NCBI GenBank assembly: GCA_963778225.1
Contig: CAVZTR010000010.1
Span: 124,001 to 188,000 of the forward strand
Length of the DNA: 64,000 nt
Reading direction: 5' to 3'
From: JAGVSR01 sp963778225
GTDB taxonomy: Bacteria; Pseudomonadota; Alphaproteobacteria; Rhizobiales; Hyphomicrobiaceae
This document shows, piece by piece, positions 8,472 through 16,894 of the stretch. The position numbers and the translations under genes were made by a program. Numbering within the stretch: position 1 is the stretch's first letter; every line of letters begins with the position of its first letter. The notes beneath the pieces are model-generated. The model did not search any database, was not told the origin of the DNA, and was given only the letters and a program-made list of their open reading frames with translations.

Positions 8472-9413
8472 TCAAGGCGCCGCGGAAACGACGGAGGCGT
8501 TCCAATCAGATGACGACGAGTTGTCTATCGCGGCCGGCTTGAACGCGACAGGTGCTGCGGGTTGAGGTGCGGCCGCGACCGCCGGTGGAGCGATATACGG
8601 TGTGGTGGCCTTGGGATCGAGCTTCACCATCTGACGAACGATGTTCGTATTCTCGCGCGCCACATCAGCTGCAACCGCCGTGGAGCCGATCTTTGTCGCC
8701 TCGTCATACTTGCCCTGGAGGCCGAGCACGAGGGCGAGGTTCTGCTTCGTTTTCACATTGCCGCTGTCCCGCGCCACGGTCTGACGCAGCATCGTCTCGG
8801 CCTTTGGCGCATCGCCGTTCATGGCGTAAGCGAGCGCCAGATTGTTCTGCACCGCGATCTGATCCGGTGCGAGCACGTTGGCGCGCTCCAGGTGCTGCAC
8901 CGCCTCCTTATACTTTCCGAGCTTCGCGAGGGCCGCACCACGCGCTGAGATCACGCGCCAGTCCGGCCGCAGTGGGTCGTCGGCGAACTCGAGCATCTGG
9001 GCGGCGAGGGAAACCTTGTCGAACTCCAATGCAAGCCGTCCGAGTTCCGCAGCGACCTCCTTGCTGTCAGGGCTGGCCTGCGATGCCTGCTGCAGCGCCT
9101 TGAACGCTTCCGACTTGTTGCCGAGCGCCTTCAGGTTCTTTGCATAGGCGACCGCGGCTTCCGAGTTCCCGGGATTTTTGGCGAACTCCTTGCCCCAGTA
9201 CTCCGTCGCCTTGCCCAGTTCCGTTTGCGGCTGACCACCTTCGTTCGGCAGACGCGTGTCTGCGGGCGGCTTCGCTGAAGCCAGCAGATCAAGGCCCGTG
9301 TCTTCGGACAGACTTGAGCACGCCCCCGTCAGAGTGGCGAGAGCCAGCACGGCCACCCGCCCGATGATCGCCCCATGACGGTTGCGCACCCTGGTTTCCG
9401 GCTTACCCGACAT
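8472..9413 (-). CDS. TPR lipoprotein, TadD-like
   Basis: 313 aa predicted lipoprotein. A basic n-region is followed by a hydrophobic core and the lipobox LTGAC. The mature part carries about five tetratricopeptide repeats (roughly residues 75-240, for example AYAKNLKALGNKSEAFKAL and LALAYAMNGDAPKAETML). A Pro/Ala-rich C-terminal tail follows. This layout fits TadD, the periplasmic pilotin-like factor of Flp/Tad pilus assembly, but no other tad genes are in the window, so the name stays provisional. ATG 9413 has GGGAGC about 8 bases upstream and begins the signal peptide. It converges with the FAD oxidoreductase with only 3 bases between stops. Confidence 0.75.
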   Translation of the reverse strand: MSGKPETRVRNRHGAIIGRVAVLALATLTGACSSLSEDTGLDLLASAKPPADTRLPNEGGQPQTELGKATEYWGKEFAKNPGNSEAAVAYAKNLKALGNKSEAFKALQQASQASPDSKEVAAELGRLALEFDKVSLAAQMLEFADDPLRPDWRVISARGAALAKLGKYKEAVQHLERANVLAPDQIAVQNNLALAYAMNGDAPKAETMLRQTVARDSGNVKTKQNLALVLGLQGKYDEATKIGSTAVAADVARENTNIVRQMVKLDPKATTPYIAPPAVAAAPQPAAPVAFKPAAIDNSSSSDWNASVVSAAP

Positions 9414-9550
9414 CGTCACTGCTCCCGCACAAACAAGAGGCGAGCGAATCACTCGCGCGCCGCATTGGTTTGGGCGTCAGTTTCCGGGACAGGTCTCAAT
9501 AAAAGTTTAAGTGCTGCGGATCGGCGCGGATGCAACTCAATCGTCGTGTT

Positions 9551-10207
9551 TCAGGTAGCGCTTTCAGCCCGCGCACCTGCCGCCCACTCTTTCATCTCCG
9601 GCATACCAAAGATGGTTTCGATGTACGTGGCCGTCGTACCGTCGTCTCCGAAGCGCGCGAGATCGGGCACATATGTGCGGAACCGCGAGCACACCGGTGC
9701 ATACATTGCGTCTGCCGCACTGAAGTCGCCGAATAAGAACGCTCCGCCGGTGCCATATCGGGAGCGGCACTCGCGAAAGCTTTGCACGATGCGGCGAATG
9801 TTGTGCTCCACGCCTTCCGGAAAGCTCTCCATGGGCTTCGATGCGAACAGGTCCATGGGGCAGACCTCCCGCAGCTGCTGAAAACCCGCGTGCATTTCGG
9901 CTGAGACGGCCCGTGCCACGCCCCGGGCGACGCGGTCTCGCGGCCAAACGGGGCGATCGGGGTAAAGGTCGGCAACGTATTCGATGATGGCCAGGCTATC
10001 CCAGATCAGGAGGGACCCGTCGCGCAGAACCGGAACTTTGCCCGCGGGCGAATGCGCCAGAAGGCTGGCCTTGGTTTCGGCCTTGCGCAACTGAATGCCC
10101 ATCTCGTCGAAGGGAATGGAAAACCGCTTGAGCACGAGCCAGGGTCGCAGGCTCCAGCTCGACCATGTTTTGTTGCCGATGACGAGGGAGAGTTGAGGTT
10201 CGGGCAT
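9551..10207 (-). CDS. Glutathione S-transferase family protein
   Basis: 218 aa two-domain cytosolic glutathione transferase. The N-terminal thioredoxin-like half starts MPEPQLSLVIGNKTWSSWS. The Ser-rich loop there is the likely site that activates glutathione. It continues with AGKVPVLRDGSLLIWDSLAI, which carries the cis-Pro (KVPVL) and the glutathione-binding Ser. The C-terminal half is all-helical and contains GDFSAADAMYAPVCSRF, the conserved N-capping box with Asp. The substrate cannot be read from sequence. It stands alone, divergent from leucyl aminopeptidase. Confidence 0.88.
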   Translation of the reverse strand: MPEPQLSLVIGNKTWSSWSLRPWLVLKRFSIPFDEMGIQLRKAETKASLLAHSPAGKVPVLRDGSLLIWDSLAIIEYVADLYPDRPVWPRDRVARGVARAVSAEMHAGFQQLREVCPMDLFASKPMESFPEGVEHNIRRIVQSFRECRSRYGTGGAFLFGDFSAADAMYAPVCSRFRTYVPDLARFGDDGTTATYIETIFGMPEMKEWAAGARAESAT

Positions 10208-10366
10208 GCTTTCGCCTTCCTGGAGCGAATATGCTAGGTCGAGCCATGGTCCTAAGGCGGCCGGCGGCGCTGCACAAGAGAGGCGTGGTCATCGCATCTC
10301 GTCGCGCCCCCGCGGCAGGCTTCACCGGTTTCACCCACGACCCGCACACGAGCGAGATTTTCACGC

Positions 10367-11827
10367 ATGACGACGCCAGCACCCCCTGCCAACTCCGTCG
10401 CACGACCCGACGCGCTTGAACTCTTTGCTCAATCCGACGAGGCCGCGATCCCGATCCATCTCGTGCCTGCCGGCCGTCTGGAAGACATCGTCCCCGACGC
10501 CACAGCCCGTCGGTGGGCCGAGACGACGGGATTCAAGGGCGGGGCAAAAGCTCATGTTCTGTTGCCCGCGGCCAACGGCGAAATCGCTGCCGTTCTGCTT
10601 GGCGCCGGCAGCGGTCCATCGGGCGAACCCTGCGGCCCCTCCGACCTTCTTCTCGGACACGTGGCCGGATCCCTCCCGGCTGGGGCCTATCGGCTGGGTC
10701 AGGGATTTGCGCAGCCGGACCTCGCCGCCTTGTCGTGGGCCTTGGGCGCCTATCGCTACCGCCGCTACAAACCCAACAAGCAAAATGGCGACGCAAAAGC
10801 GGCCCGGCTCGTACTACCGCCAGACATTGATCGCGCACGCCTCGCCAACACCGTCGAAGCCGCGTGGCTCGGTCGCGACCTCATCAATACGCCCGCAAGC
10901 GACCTTGGGCCCGCCGAGATCGAAACCGCCGTGCGATCCGTCGCAGCACTCCATGGCGCAACGGTCCGCTCCATCATCGGCGATGATCTTCTGTTGCAGA
11001 ACTTTCCCATGATCCACGCCGTCGGCCGCGCGAGCCCTCGTCCCCCGCGACTGATCGAACTCGATTGGCAAAAGCCCGGTGGCCGCCCTGACGCGCCCAA
11101 GATCACGCTCGTCGGCAAGGGCATCACGTTCGATACCGGCGGGCTCGACATCAAGCCCGCCTCCGCCATGCTGATCATGAAGAAGGACATGGGTGGCGCC
11201 GCAGTCGCCCTCTCGATCGCCCACATGATCATGGGGCAGGGGATCGACGTTCGCCTGAAGCTCCTGATCGCCTCCGCCGAGAACGCGATTGCAGGCGATG
11301 CCTTCCGCCCAGGCGACGTCCTCAAGAGCCGCTCCGGCGTCACCGTCGAAATCGGCAACACGGACGCGGAGGGTCGCCTCGTCCTGGCCGACGCCCTGAC
11401 GCTTGCAGACGAGGGCGCACCCGATAGCATCTTTGTCTTCGCAACGCTCACGGGCGCGGCCCGTACCGCACTTGGCCCCGATTTGCCGGCGCTCTTCACC
11501 AACGACAACGCCCTCGCCGCACGCCTCCAGGAGACCGGCGAAGCCATCGGTGATCCCGTCTGGCGTCTGCCGCTCTGGCCCGGTTACGATCGCAATCTCG
11601 ACAGCGATGTCGCTGACATGAACAACGTCTGGGAGAGCCCGTTCGCCGGCTCCATAACGGCGGCATTATTCCTCAAGCGCTTCGTGAAAAGCGCGCCGCG
11701 CTTTGCACATTTTGATCTGTACGGATGGCGTCCCGCTGGTCGTCCCCTCGGCCCGCGCGGTGGCGAAGTTCAGACCGCACGCACCGTGCTCGAAGTGCTT
11801 CGCCGCGAAACCGAGGCCGGCGCATGA
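10367..11827 (+). CDS. Leucyl aminopeptidase family protein (M17)
   Basis: Metallo-aminopeptidase of family M17, 486 aa, cytosolic, removing N-terminal residues from peptides. The catalytic C-terminal domain shows VGKGITFDTGGLDIKP beginning at V249 (K251 and D256 are metal/catalytic residues in the family) and the signature NTDAEGR at 331-337, which supplies metal ligands and the bicarbonate-binding Arg. The divergent N-terminal macro-like domain is about residues 1-170. It is slightly shorter than E. coli PepA. The start codon overlaps no obvious strong ribosome binding site. The stop overlaps the ATG of the NlpC/P60 gene (ATGA), suggesting that the two peptidases are made together, perhaps for muropeptide turnover. 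Confidence 0.9.
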   Translation: MTTPAPPANSVARPDALELFAQSDEAAIPIHLVPAGRLEDIVPDATARRWAETTGFKGGAKAHVLLPAANGEIAAVLLGAGSGPSGEPCGPSDLLLGHVAGSLPAGAYRLGQGFAQPDLAALSWALGAYRYRRYKPNKQNGDAKAARLVLPPDIDRARLANTVEAAWLGRDLINTPASDLGPAEIETAVRSVAALHGATVRSIIGDDLLLQNFPMIHAVGRASPRPPRLIELDWQKPGGRPDAPKITLVGKGITFDTGGLDIKPASAMLIMKKDMGGAAVALSIAHMIMGQGIDVRLKLLIASAENAIAGDAFRPGDVLKSRSGVTVEIGNTDAEGRLVLADALTLADEGAPDSIFVFATLTGAARTALGPDLPALFTNDNALAARLQETGEAIGDPVWRLPLWPGYDRNLDSDVADMNNVWESPFAGSITAALFLKRFVKSAPRFAHFDLYGWRPAGRPLGPRGGEVQTARTVLEVLRRETEAGA

Positions 11828-12693
11828 CGGGCGAACTTCTCGACACCCGCCGCAACGCCATCCGCCCTGATCTTGCCGACGAGCGCCTCATCGGGCGCTA
11901 CGAAGCCTTGCGCTACATCGCCGGCCAACCAGCCCAGATCATCCGCCCCGCCGTTGCTGTGCGCCGCCGCCCCGTGCCGTCAGATGGCCTCGACACGGAA
12001 GCCCTTTATGGCGAGCGTGTCATCGTGTTCGACGAACAGGACGGCTGGGCCTGGGTGCAGCTCGAACGCGACGGGTATGTCGGCTACATCCCCGCCACGG
12101 CGCTGTCCGACGTTATCGTCGAGCCGACCCATCGCGTGAAAGCCATCGGGACCTTCCTTTATCCCGAACCCGACATGAAGTGCGCGCCGATCATGCACCT
12201 CAGCCTCAACTCCGAGCTGAGCGTCGTCGAGGAGGGTGAACGCTTCAGCAAGACGCACATCGGCGCCTGGGTCTTCAACCGCCACATCGCCGGACTCGAC
12301 AAAGGCGCGCGAGATTTCGTCGAAGTCGCCGAGCGGCTCATCGATACCCCCTATCTATGGGGCGGCAAGACGCGCATCGGCATTGATTGCTCCGGCTTGG
12401 TGCAACTGTCGCTCCAGGCGGCCGGCATCGTCGCCCCGCGCGACAGCGACATGCAGTTCGCCGAATTGGGCCAAGCCATCGAAGTATCGGCTGATTACGA
12501 AGGCCTCGAACGCGGCGACCTCGTGTTTTGGAAGGGCCACGTTGGCATCATGACCGACGGCATCATGCTGCTACACGCCAATGCGCACCACATGGCGACC
12601 GTAGCCGAAACACTTCCCGAAGCGGCCGATCGCATCGCCAAGTCGGGAACGCCGCTGCTGGCGGTCAAGCGCCTCAAGACTTCCAGCGCCTGA
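11824..12693 (+). CDS. NlpC/P60 family peptidase with SH3 domains
   Basis: 289 aa. N-terminal SH3-like domains (about 45-150: VIVFDEQDGWAWVQLERDGY, then LSVVEEGERFSKTHIGAWV) are followed by an NlpC/P60 cysteine peptidase domain (about 160-285). The catalytic Cys is C189 in IGIDCSGLV and the His is H239 in WKGHVGIM. A polar third residue would be near HANAHHM. Such enzymes cut gamma-D-Glu-diaminopimelate bonds in wall peptides. No signal peptide is seen, so a cytosolic recycling role alongside the coupled aminopeptidase is likely. Its last 20 bases overlap the end of the convergent gene at 12674. Confidence 0.87.
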   Translation: MTGELLDTRRNAIRPDLADERLIGRYEALRYIAGQPAQIIRPAVAVRRRPVPSDGLDTEALYGERVIVFDEQDGWAWVQLERDGYVGYIPATALSDVIVEPTHRVKAIGTFLYPEPDMKCAPIMHLSLNSELSVVEEGERFSKTHIGAWVFNRHIAGLDKGARDFVEVAERLIDTPYLWGGKTRIGIDCSGLVQLSLQAAGIVAPRDSDMQFAELGQAIEVSADYEGLERGDLVFWKGHVGIMTDGIMLLHANAHHMATVAETLPEAADRIAKSGTPLLAVKRLKTSSA

Positions 12694-13483
12694 GTTGCGA
12701 TCGCGAGAATTGCCATTCAGGTGTCACGAGCGTCGCGCCGAAGGTCGTCGAATACCAAGGCGAGCCGTCCTCTGATGCCGGGTTCTTCAACACGTGGATG
12801 TCCTGCGCCGGCATGTAGCTCTGCATCAGCAGAAAGCGCTTCTCCCCCGTGGCCGGATTGGCCACCACGTCGGTCACGAGCACGGCGTGCCCCGGAAATC
12901 CACCTTTGATGAACACATCACCCGCGCGAATGTCATCCACGTCCACCGCCATCAGTTCCCGCTCGAGCGAATACGTCCCAGCGTAAGCGAAAACAAAATC
13001 CATGTATTTTCGGAAGCCGGGATAATCCTGCTTCGACCGCGAAGAGAACCGCAGCCGCTTGCCTTGCGTGTCGTTGAACGCGATGTCGGACTTGCGGCCC
13101 AGTGAATAGAGCCACTCTGCACGCAGCCGCATGACCGCGTCAGCGCATTGCTGCAGATCGCGCTGACCCACGTCGATGTCCACGACGCCCGCATGCACGT
13201 CCTGCCGCCACTTCCGCGCGCCAGTGTGCAGGAGAACGGCCGTCCCGGTCGACTTCATCGGCAGTCCACGCAGCCATTCGGCGAACGACAGCGGCTCCAC
13301 CGGCACCCGCGCGAAGCCGGGCGGAGGCGGATAACGCCGTTCGAGCGCTTCGCCGGCAGATCCGGGTTTCCAAGAATAGCGAGTCTCGGCCGCGACCGGT
13401 GCGCCGCTCGCAACCACGCTGAGCAGAAAGACGGGAATGAAAGCTCGGAGGGACAGCACGCAGTCGGCACCATGGTTGGTCAT
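12674..13483 (-). CDS. Exported DUF4846-like protein
   Basis: 269 aa with a signal peptide (hydrophobic run FIPVFLLSVVASGAPVAA, cleavage after AAA). The mature protein has the DUF4846 pattern: RYPPPPGFARVPVEPLSFAEWLRGLP near the start, AVMRLRAEWLYS and KYMDFVFAYAGTYSL in the middle, then DIRAGDVFIKGGFPGHAVLVTDV and FLLMQSYMPAQDIHVL. The pattern of GDV, then GHAVLV, then the QSYMPAQ stretch suggests a papain/NlpC-like fold, but a catalytic Cys is not evident there. Function unknown. Its last bases overlap the 3' end of the NlpC/P60 gene, tail to tail. Confidence 0.75.
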   Translation of the reverse strand: MTNHGADCVLSLRAFIPVFLLSVVASGAPVAAETRYSWKPGSAGEALERRYPPPPGFARVPVEPLSFAEWLRGLPMKSTGTAVLLHTGARKWRQDVHAGVVDIDVGQRDLQQCADAVMRLRAEWLYSLGRKSDIAFNDTQGKRLRFSSRSKQDYPGFRKYMDFVFAYAGTYSLERELMAVDVDDIRAGDVFIKGGFPGHAVLVTDVVANPATGEKRFLLMQSYMPAQDIHVLKNPASEDGSPWYSTTFGATLVTPEWQFSRSQLRRWKS

Positions 13484-14289
13484 CAGTCGAACAGAGCTGG
13501 CACCGGATCATGGCGCTTTGTTGGGAGCGGCTCTGCGCCGGCATGGCATCAGCAAAGCAAGAGCCCGGTAAAGGCGGCTGCCTTTCCCGGGCTCAGAGCG
13601 CTGGGCTCGTTCGGAGAGGATGTTTGCGGTTCGGGTTGCCGGCTGTCCGGTCCGTCGTGGGTCGATGCGCTGGGCGCTGACCCGGATCCGTGTTGCCGTT
13701 CCTCGATGTGCCGCCTGTTTCTCCCGACCCAATCACCTTAGATCATCAGAGTTGCGTCCCGCCGCCATGCTGACGTTCCAGTCGGACTTATGGGAGCGTA
13801 CCGCGGTCACGCTCAACTCCCGACCGAAATCTCCGTCATCGGGCACACGTACCGGACATCGGCACGAGCGACGATGGCACTCTGTTGCATCAGTTCAAAT
13901 TTTCTGTTTCTGCCGCTTCGAGACGGCGCTTGACCAACGCATCAGAGAAACCTTGTGAGCCCGTCGCGCATAGCGCATCAGCGCTGCCGCTTCGCTCACG
14001 TTTCTCGCACGTTTCCGACGATCCTTGCCGCGTGCTGGCACGCCGCGTATCGCGTCGGAAGTGCTGCGTCAGGGCCGCTTCTACAGCGGCGAGAGACTAC
14101 CCGGTGGAGACATTTTCTTAGACCTCCCTTCGAGAATGACCAAAGACTGCGCCTCGTGCCGACAGCTGTCAATTCACAAACGATGTGGCCACTGAACTGA
14201 TCTCGCACTGCAGTGCGACGGTCATGGTTGACCAATTGTTAAATCGAAAAAGCTAGGCTGCGCCGACGCAGAGGAGAAAGACCGTCACG
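13484..14289. other. Gene-poor stretch of about 800 bases
   Basis: No reading frame here has a plausible start, ribosome binding site and protein-like composition on either strand; the open frames are Arg/Ser/Pro-rich shadows. The stretch holds one strong hairpin (13561-13594). It is much longer than any other gap in this densely packed window. It may hold an untranslated RNA, a decayed gene or regulatory sequence for either neighbour. Confidence 0.5.
13561..13594 (-). terminator. Strong hairpin, terminator-like on the minus strand
   Basis: Arms 13561-13575 (GAGCCCGGTAAAGGC) and 13580-13594 pair over 15 positions with one mismatch around a 4-base loop. On the minus strand the hairpin is followed by TTGCTTTG, a weak U-rich tail; the plus strand has none. 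It lies 78 bases upstream of the start of the exported gene at 13483, in the leader rather than after a coding gene. It could end a small RNA or act as an attenuator. Confidence 0.5.
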
Positions 14290-14582
14290 ATGAAGCCCGT
14301 CCTCAGTTTCGTTTCACTGATGGCCGTCGGTTTGATTGCAGCCAGTGCGGTCGCCATGATCGGCGCGGGGTTGATGCGCATTCCCGTGGCGAAGGCGCAC
14401 CTCTGCTCGACTATCGATCTCTTTCGATCGGTCTTGTTGTTGGCTTGATGCTGTCGTGGCTTGCGCGCCTCAGCTGGGCCGAGATGCCGCGCAGACTTCT
14501 CAACTGGCTCTGGGCAAACGAGCGCAATTTCTATCGTGCCGCACTCGCGTTCGTGCTGTTGGGCGTGTTGATCTTCTACTGA
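14290..14582 (+). pseudogene. Small membrane protein gene split by a frame shift
   Basis: From ATG 14290 (GAGGAG about 13 bases upstream) the frame reads MKPVLSFVSLMAVGLIAAS and stops after 51 codons. If the frame is moved by one base at the GCGCGGGG run (about 14358-14363), it continues GEGAPLLDYRSLSIGLVVG, then LMLSWLARLSW, LLNWLWANERNFYRAAL and FVLLGVLIFY, ending at TGA 14580-14582. The repaired product would be about 97 aa with three hydrophobic segments. The unrepaired frame after the run has no membrane-like composition. The span of 293 bases is two over a multiple of three, so one base is probably missing. Family unknown; it sits just past the end of the convergent glnA gene. Confidence 0.5.
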
Positions 14583-14659
14583 TCATCAACCGGTCTGCGG
14601 CTCATTCGAAACGCGAGGCGGATAACGCTGGCATTCGCCGAGCCAGCTGCAAAACGAAA

Positions 14660-14679
14660 GGGCGGCCCGAAAGCCGCCC
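14660..14679 (-). terminator. Rho-independent terminator after glnA
   Basis: GGGCGGC (14660-14666) pairs perfectly with GCCGCCC (14673-14679) around a 6-base loop. On the minus strand the stem is followed by TTTCGTTTTG. It lies about 70 bases past the glnA stop and is the expected end of the glnB-glnA transcript. Confidence 0.75.
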
Positions 14680-14747
14680 CCCATCACTCCCCCCGGAGTT
14701 CAAGTCTGTCTAAACGGCGCGGATGCATGTGGGCATCCGAAGCGCAC

Positions 14748-16157
14748 TTAAACAGAATAGTACATGTCGTACTCGACCGGATGCGGCGTCATCTCGTAGC
14801 GCATGTTTTCTGCCATGCGCAGTTCGATGTAGGCATCGATCATGTCGTCGTTCATGACGCCGCCGGCCTTCAAGAAGGCGCGATCCTTGTCGAGAGCGTC
14901 GAGTGCCTCGCGCAGCGATCCGGCCACCGTCGGGATCTTGGCAAGTTCCGCGGGCGGCAGGTCGTAGAGGTTCTTGTCCATCGGATCGCCTGGACTGATC
15001 TTGTTCAGGATGCCGTCGAGACCGGCCATCAACATCGCGGTGAAGGCGAGGTAGGGATTGGCACCCGGATCAGGGAAGCGGATTTCGATGCGCTTTGCTT
15101 TCGGCGACGACACATGCGGAATGCGGCACGACGCCGAACGGTTGCGCGCCGAGTAGGCGAGCAGCACGGGGGCTTCGTACCCTGGCACGAGGCGCTTGTA
15201 GGAGTTCGTCAGCGGGTTCGTGAAAGCGTTGATGGCTTTGGCGTGCTTGAGAATGCCGCCGATGTAATAGAGGCAGGTGTCCGAGAGGTCGGCGTACTTG
15301 TTGCCGGCGAACATCGGCTGGCCGCCCTTCCAGATCGACTGGTGGACGTGCATGCCCGAACCGTTGTCGCCGAAGATCGGCTTCGGCATGAACGTCGCTG
15401 TCTTGCCGTACGCCTGCGCAACCTGATGCACCACATACTTATAGATCTGCATGTGGTCGGCCATCTGGATCATCGGGCCGAACTTCACGCCAAGCTCGTG
15501 CTGGGCAGACGCGACTTCATGGTGATGCTTCTCCACCGTGACGCCCATCTCGGTGAGCACCGAGAGCATCTCCGAGCGCATATCCTGACAGCTGTCGATC
15601 GGCGGGACGGGGAAGTAGCCACCCTTGACGCGCGGACGGTGGGCGAGGTTGCCCATTTCATACGAGGTGTCGGAGTTCGACGGGAGTTCCGAGCTGTCGA
15701 CCTGGAAACCGACCTTGTACATGTCGGTCGAAAACTTCACGTCGTCGAAGATGAAGAATTCAGCCTCGGGGCCGAAATAGACGGCGTCGCCGATACCCTG
15801 CGAGAGCATGAAGGCCTCGGCCTTCTTGGCTATCGAGCGCGGGTCGCGCTCATAGGGCTGTCCGGTCGAAGGTTCGAGCACGTCGCAGAAGATGGCGAGC
15901 GTGGACTGGGCGAAGAAGGGGTCGATGTGTGCCGATGCTGCGTCCGGCATCAAGAGCATGTCGGAGGCTTCGATGCCTTTCCAGCCGGCGATCGAGGAGC
16001 CATCGAAGGCATAGCCGTCGCTGAACATCGCTTCGTCGACGCAGGAAACGTCGGCGGTGACGTGCTGCATCTTGCCCTTGGTGTCCGAGAACCGGAGGTC
16101 CACGAACTTCACGTCCTTGTCCTTGATGAGTTTGAGGACGTCGTTGACCGTCTTCAT
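14748..16157 (-). CDS. glnA: Type I glutamine synthetase
   Basis: ATP + glutamate + ammonia to glutamine, cytosolic dodecamer. 469 aa, the standard GSI-beta length. N-terminal MKTVNDVLKLIKDKDVKFVD is followed by the beta-grasp DLRFSDTKGK. Catalytic-domain signatures include FDGSSIAGWKGIEASDMLL, GPEAEFF, NGSGMH(V)H, the ATP-binding KPIFGDNGSGMH and the flap/NRSASCRIP (R-rich) region. The adenylylation tyrosine is Y398 in KNLYDLPP, so activity is probably set by GlnE-type adenylylation under PII control. It lies 65 bases downstream of glnB on the same strand, the usual alphaproteobacterial operon, and is followed by a clear terminator. Confidence 0.97.
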   Translation of the reverse strand: MKTVNDVLKLIKDKDVKFVDLRFSDTKGKMQHVTADVSCVDEAMFSDGYAFDGSSIAGWKGIEASDMLLMPDAASAHIDPFFAQSTLAIFCDVLEPSTGQPYERDPRSIAKKAEAFMLSQGIGDAVYFGPEAEFFIFDDVKFSTDMYKVGFQVDSSELPSNSDTSYEMGNLAHRPRVKGGYFPVPPIDSCQDMRSEMLSVLTEMGVTVEKHHHEVASAQHELGVKFGPMIQMADHMQIYKYVVHQVAQAYGKTATFMPKPIFGDNGSGMHVHQSIWKGGQPMFAGNKYADLSDTCLYYIGGILKHAKAINAFTNPLTNSYKRLVPGYEAPVLLAYSARNRSASCRIPHVSSPKAKRIEIRFPDPGANPYLAFTAMLMAGLDGILNKISPGDPMDKNLYDLPPAELAKIPTVAGSLREALDALDKDRAFLKAGGVMNDDMIDAYIELRMAENMRYEMTPHPVEYDMYYSV

Positions 16158-16222
16158 TAGAACTCCCCTTGAGATCCCAGTTGAATGGCAATGCGCAAGG
16201 CTCTTGCGGCCCGCTGCATTCT

Positions 16223-16561
16223 TCAGATCGCGTCCGCGCCGTGTTCACCGGTCCGGATGCGAATGGCTTCCTCGACGTTCGAGATAAAGATTTTGCCGTC
16301 CCCGATGCGGCCGGTCTTGGCCGCTTTCTGGATCGCTTCGACGGCCTTATCGAGCATCTCGTCGGCCAAAACCACCTCGATTTTTACCTTGGGAAGAAAA
16401 TCAACGACATATTCGGCGCCGCGGTAGAGTTCGGTATGCCCCTTCTGGCGGCCGAAACCCTTTGCCTCGATCACGGTAATGCCTTGCAGGCCGATGTCCT
16501 GGAGCGCTTCCTTCACTTCGTCGAGCTTGAACGGTTTGATGATGGCTTCGATTTTTTTCAT
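16223..16561 (-). CDS. glnB: Nitrogen regulatory protein P-II
   Basis: Cytosolic trimeric PII signal protein that reports 2-oxoglutarate/ATP/ADP and glutamine status and controls GlnE and NtrB. It is exactly 112 aa from ATG 16561, the canonical length. The N-terminus MKKIEAIIKPFKLDEVKEAL and T-loop GFGRQKGHTELYRGAEY are textbook, with the uridylylation site Tyr51. The C-terminal signature KIFISNVEEAIRIRTGE is present. Start chosen by the GAGGAA site and canonical length; an open extension upstream is not coding. First gene of glnB-glnA. Confidence 0.97.
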   Translation of the reverse strand: MKKIEAIIKPFKLDEVKEALQDIGLQGITVIEAKGFGRQKGHTELYRGAEYVVDFLPKVKIEVVLADEMLDKAVEAIQKAAKTGRIGDGKIFISNVEEAIRIRTGEHGADAI

Positions 16562-16619
16562 GATTCCTCGGCCTCCCCGGCGGACTGGCGCCTGCCCCAA
16601 TCCCGCACGCGCGATGGTT

Positions 16620-16635
16620 AGCACGCCACATGCCA
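16620..16635 (-). promoter_or_regulatory. Sigma54-type promoter of glnB-glnA
   Basis: Read on the minus strand the site is TGGCATGTGGCGTGCT. It keeps the GG (-24) and GC (-12) elements at exactly the 12-base register of RpoN promoters and matches TGGCAY-N5-TTGCW except for one base (GTGC for TTGC). The predicted transcript start is near 16609, about 48 bases before the glnB ATG. An NtrC site could not be recognised upstream. glnBA is NtrC/RpoN-controlled in related bacteria. Confidence 0.65.
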
Positions 16636-16894
16636 ACTTCTGTGGCGCTAATTTTATTATTGCAAGTCAACCAACTAGATGGAATTCGCCTGTTTTTTGG
16701 CTGCCGCCGGCCCGGTCAATAGACCAAAAGTTAGGCGTTCCGCCAGTCAAATGATCACTTCCCGGAGCCTCCCGCTGCACTGCGAGGGCGGTCCATGTCT
16801 TTCCCTCTCCCCGTGCGCATGACCGCAAGGATAGGCTAGAAAATCTTGGCCGGCACTGCTCGATCGGAGCGTTGCCCCGACCCACAGGAACCGC

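Noticed and set aside
8472..9413. Calling the TPR lipoprotein a true TadD and inferring a Tad pilus locus
   Set aside because: No other pilus genes are present; the TPR lipoprotein layout alone is not specific.
14727..16160. Open frame of 477 codons opposite glnA
   Set aside because: Exact antisense shadow of a textbook glutamine synthetase; Arg/His/Val-rich composition, no ribosome binding site, no domain pattern. GC-rich third positions keep the opposite strand open.
16637..16894. Possible NtrC sites upstream of the glnB promoter
   Set aside because: GCAC and GGT pieces occur but never in a correctly spaced palindrome.
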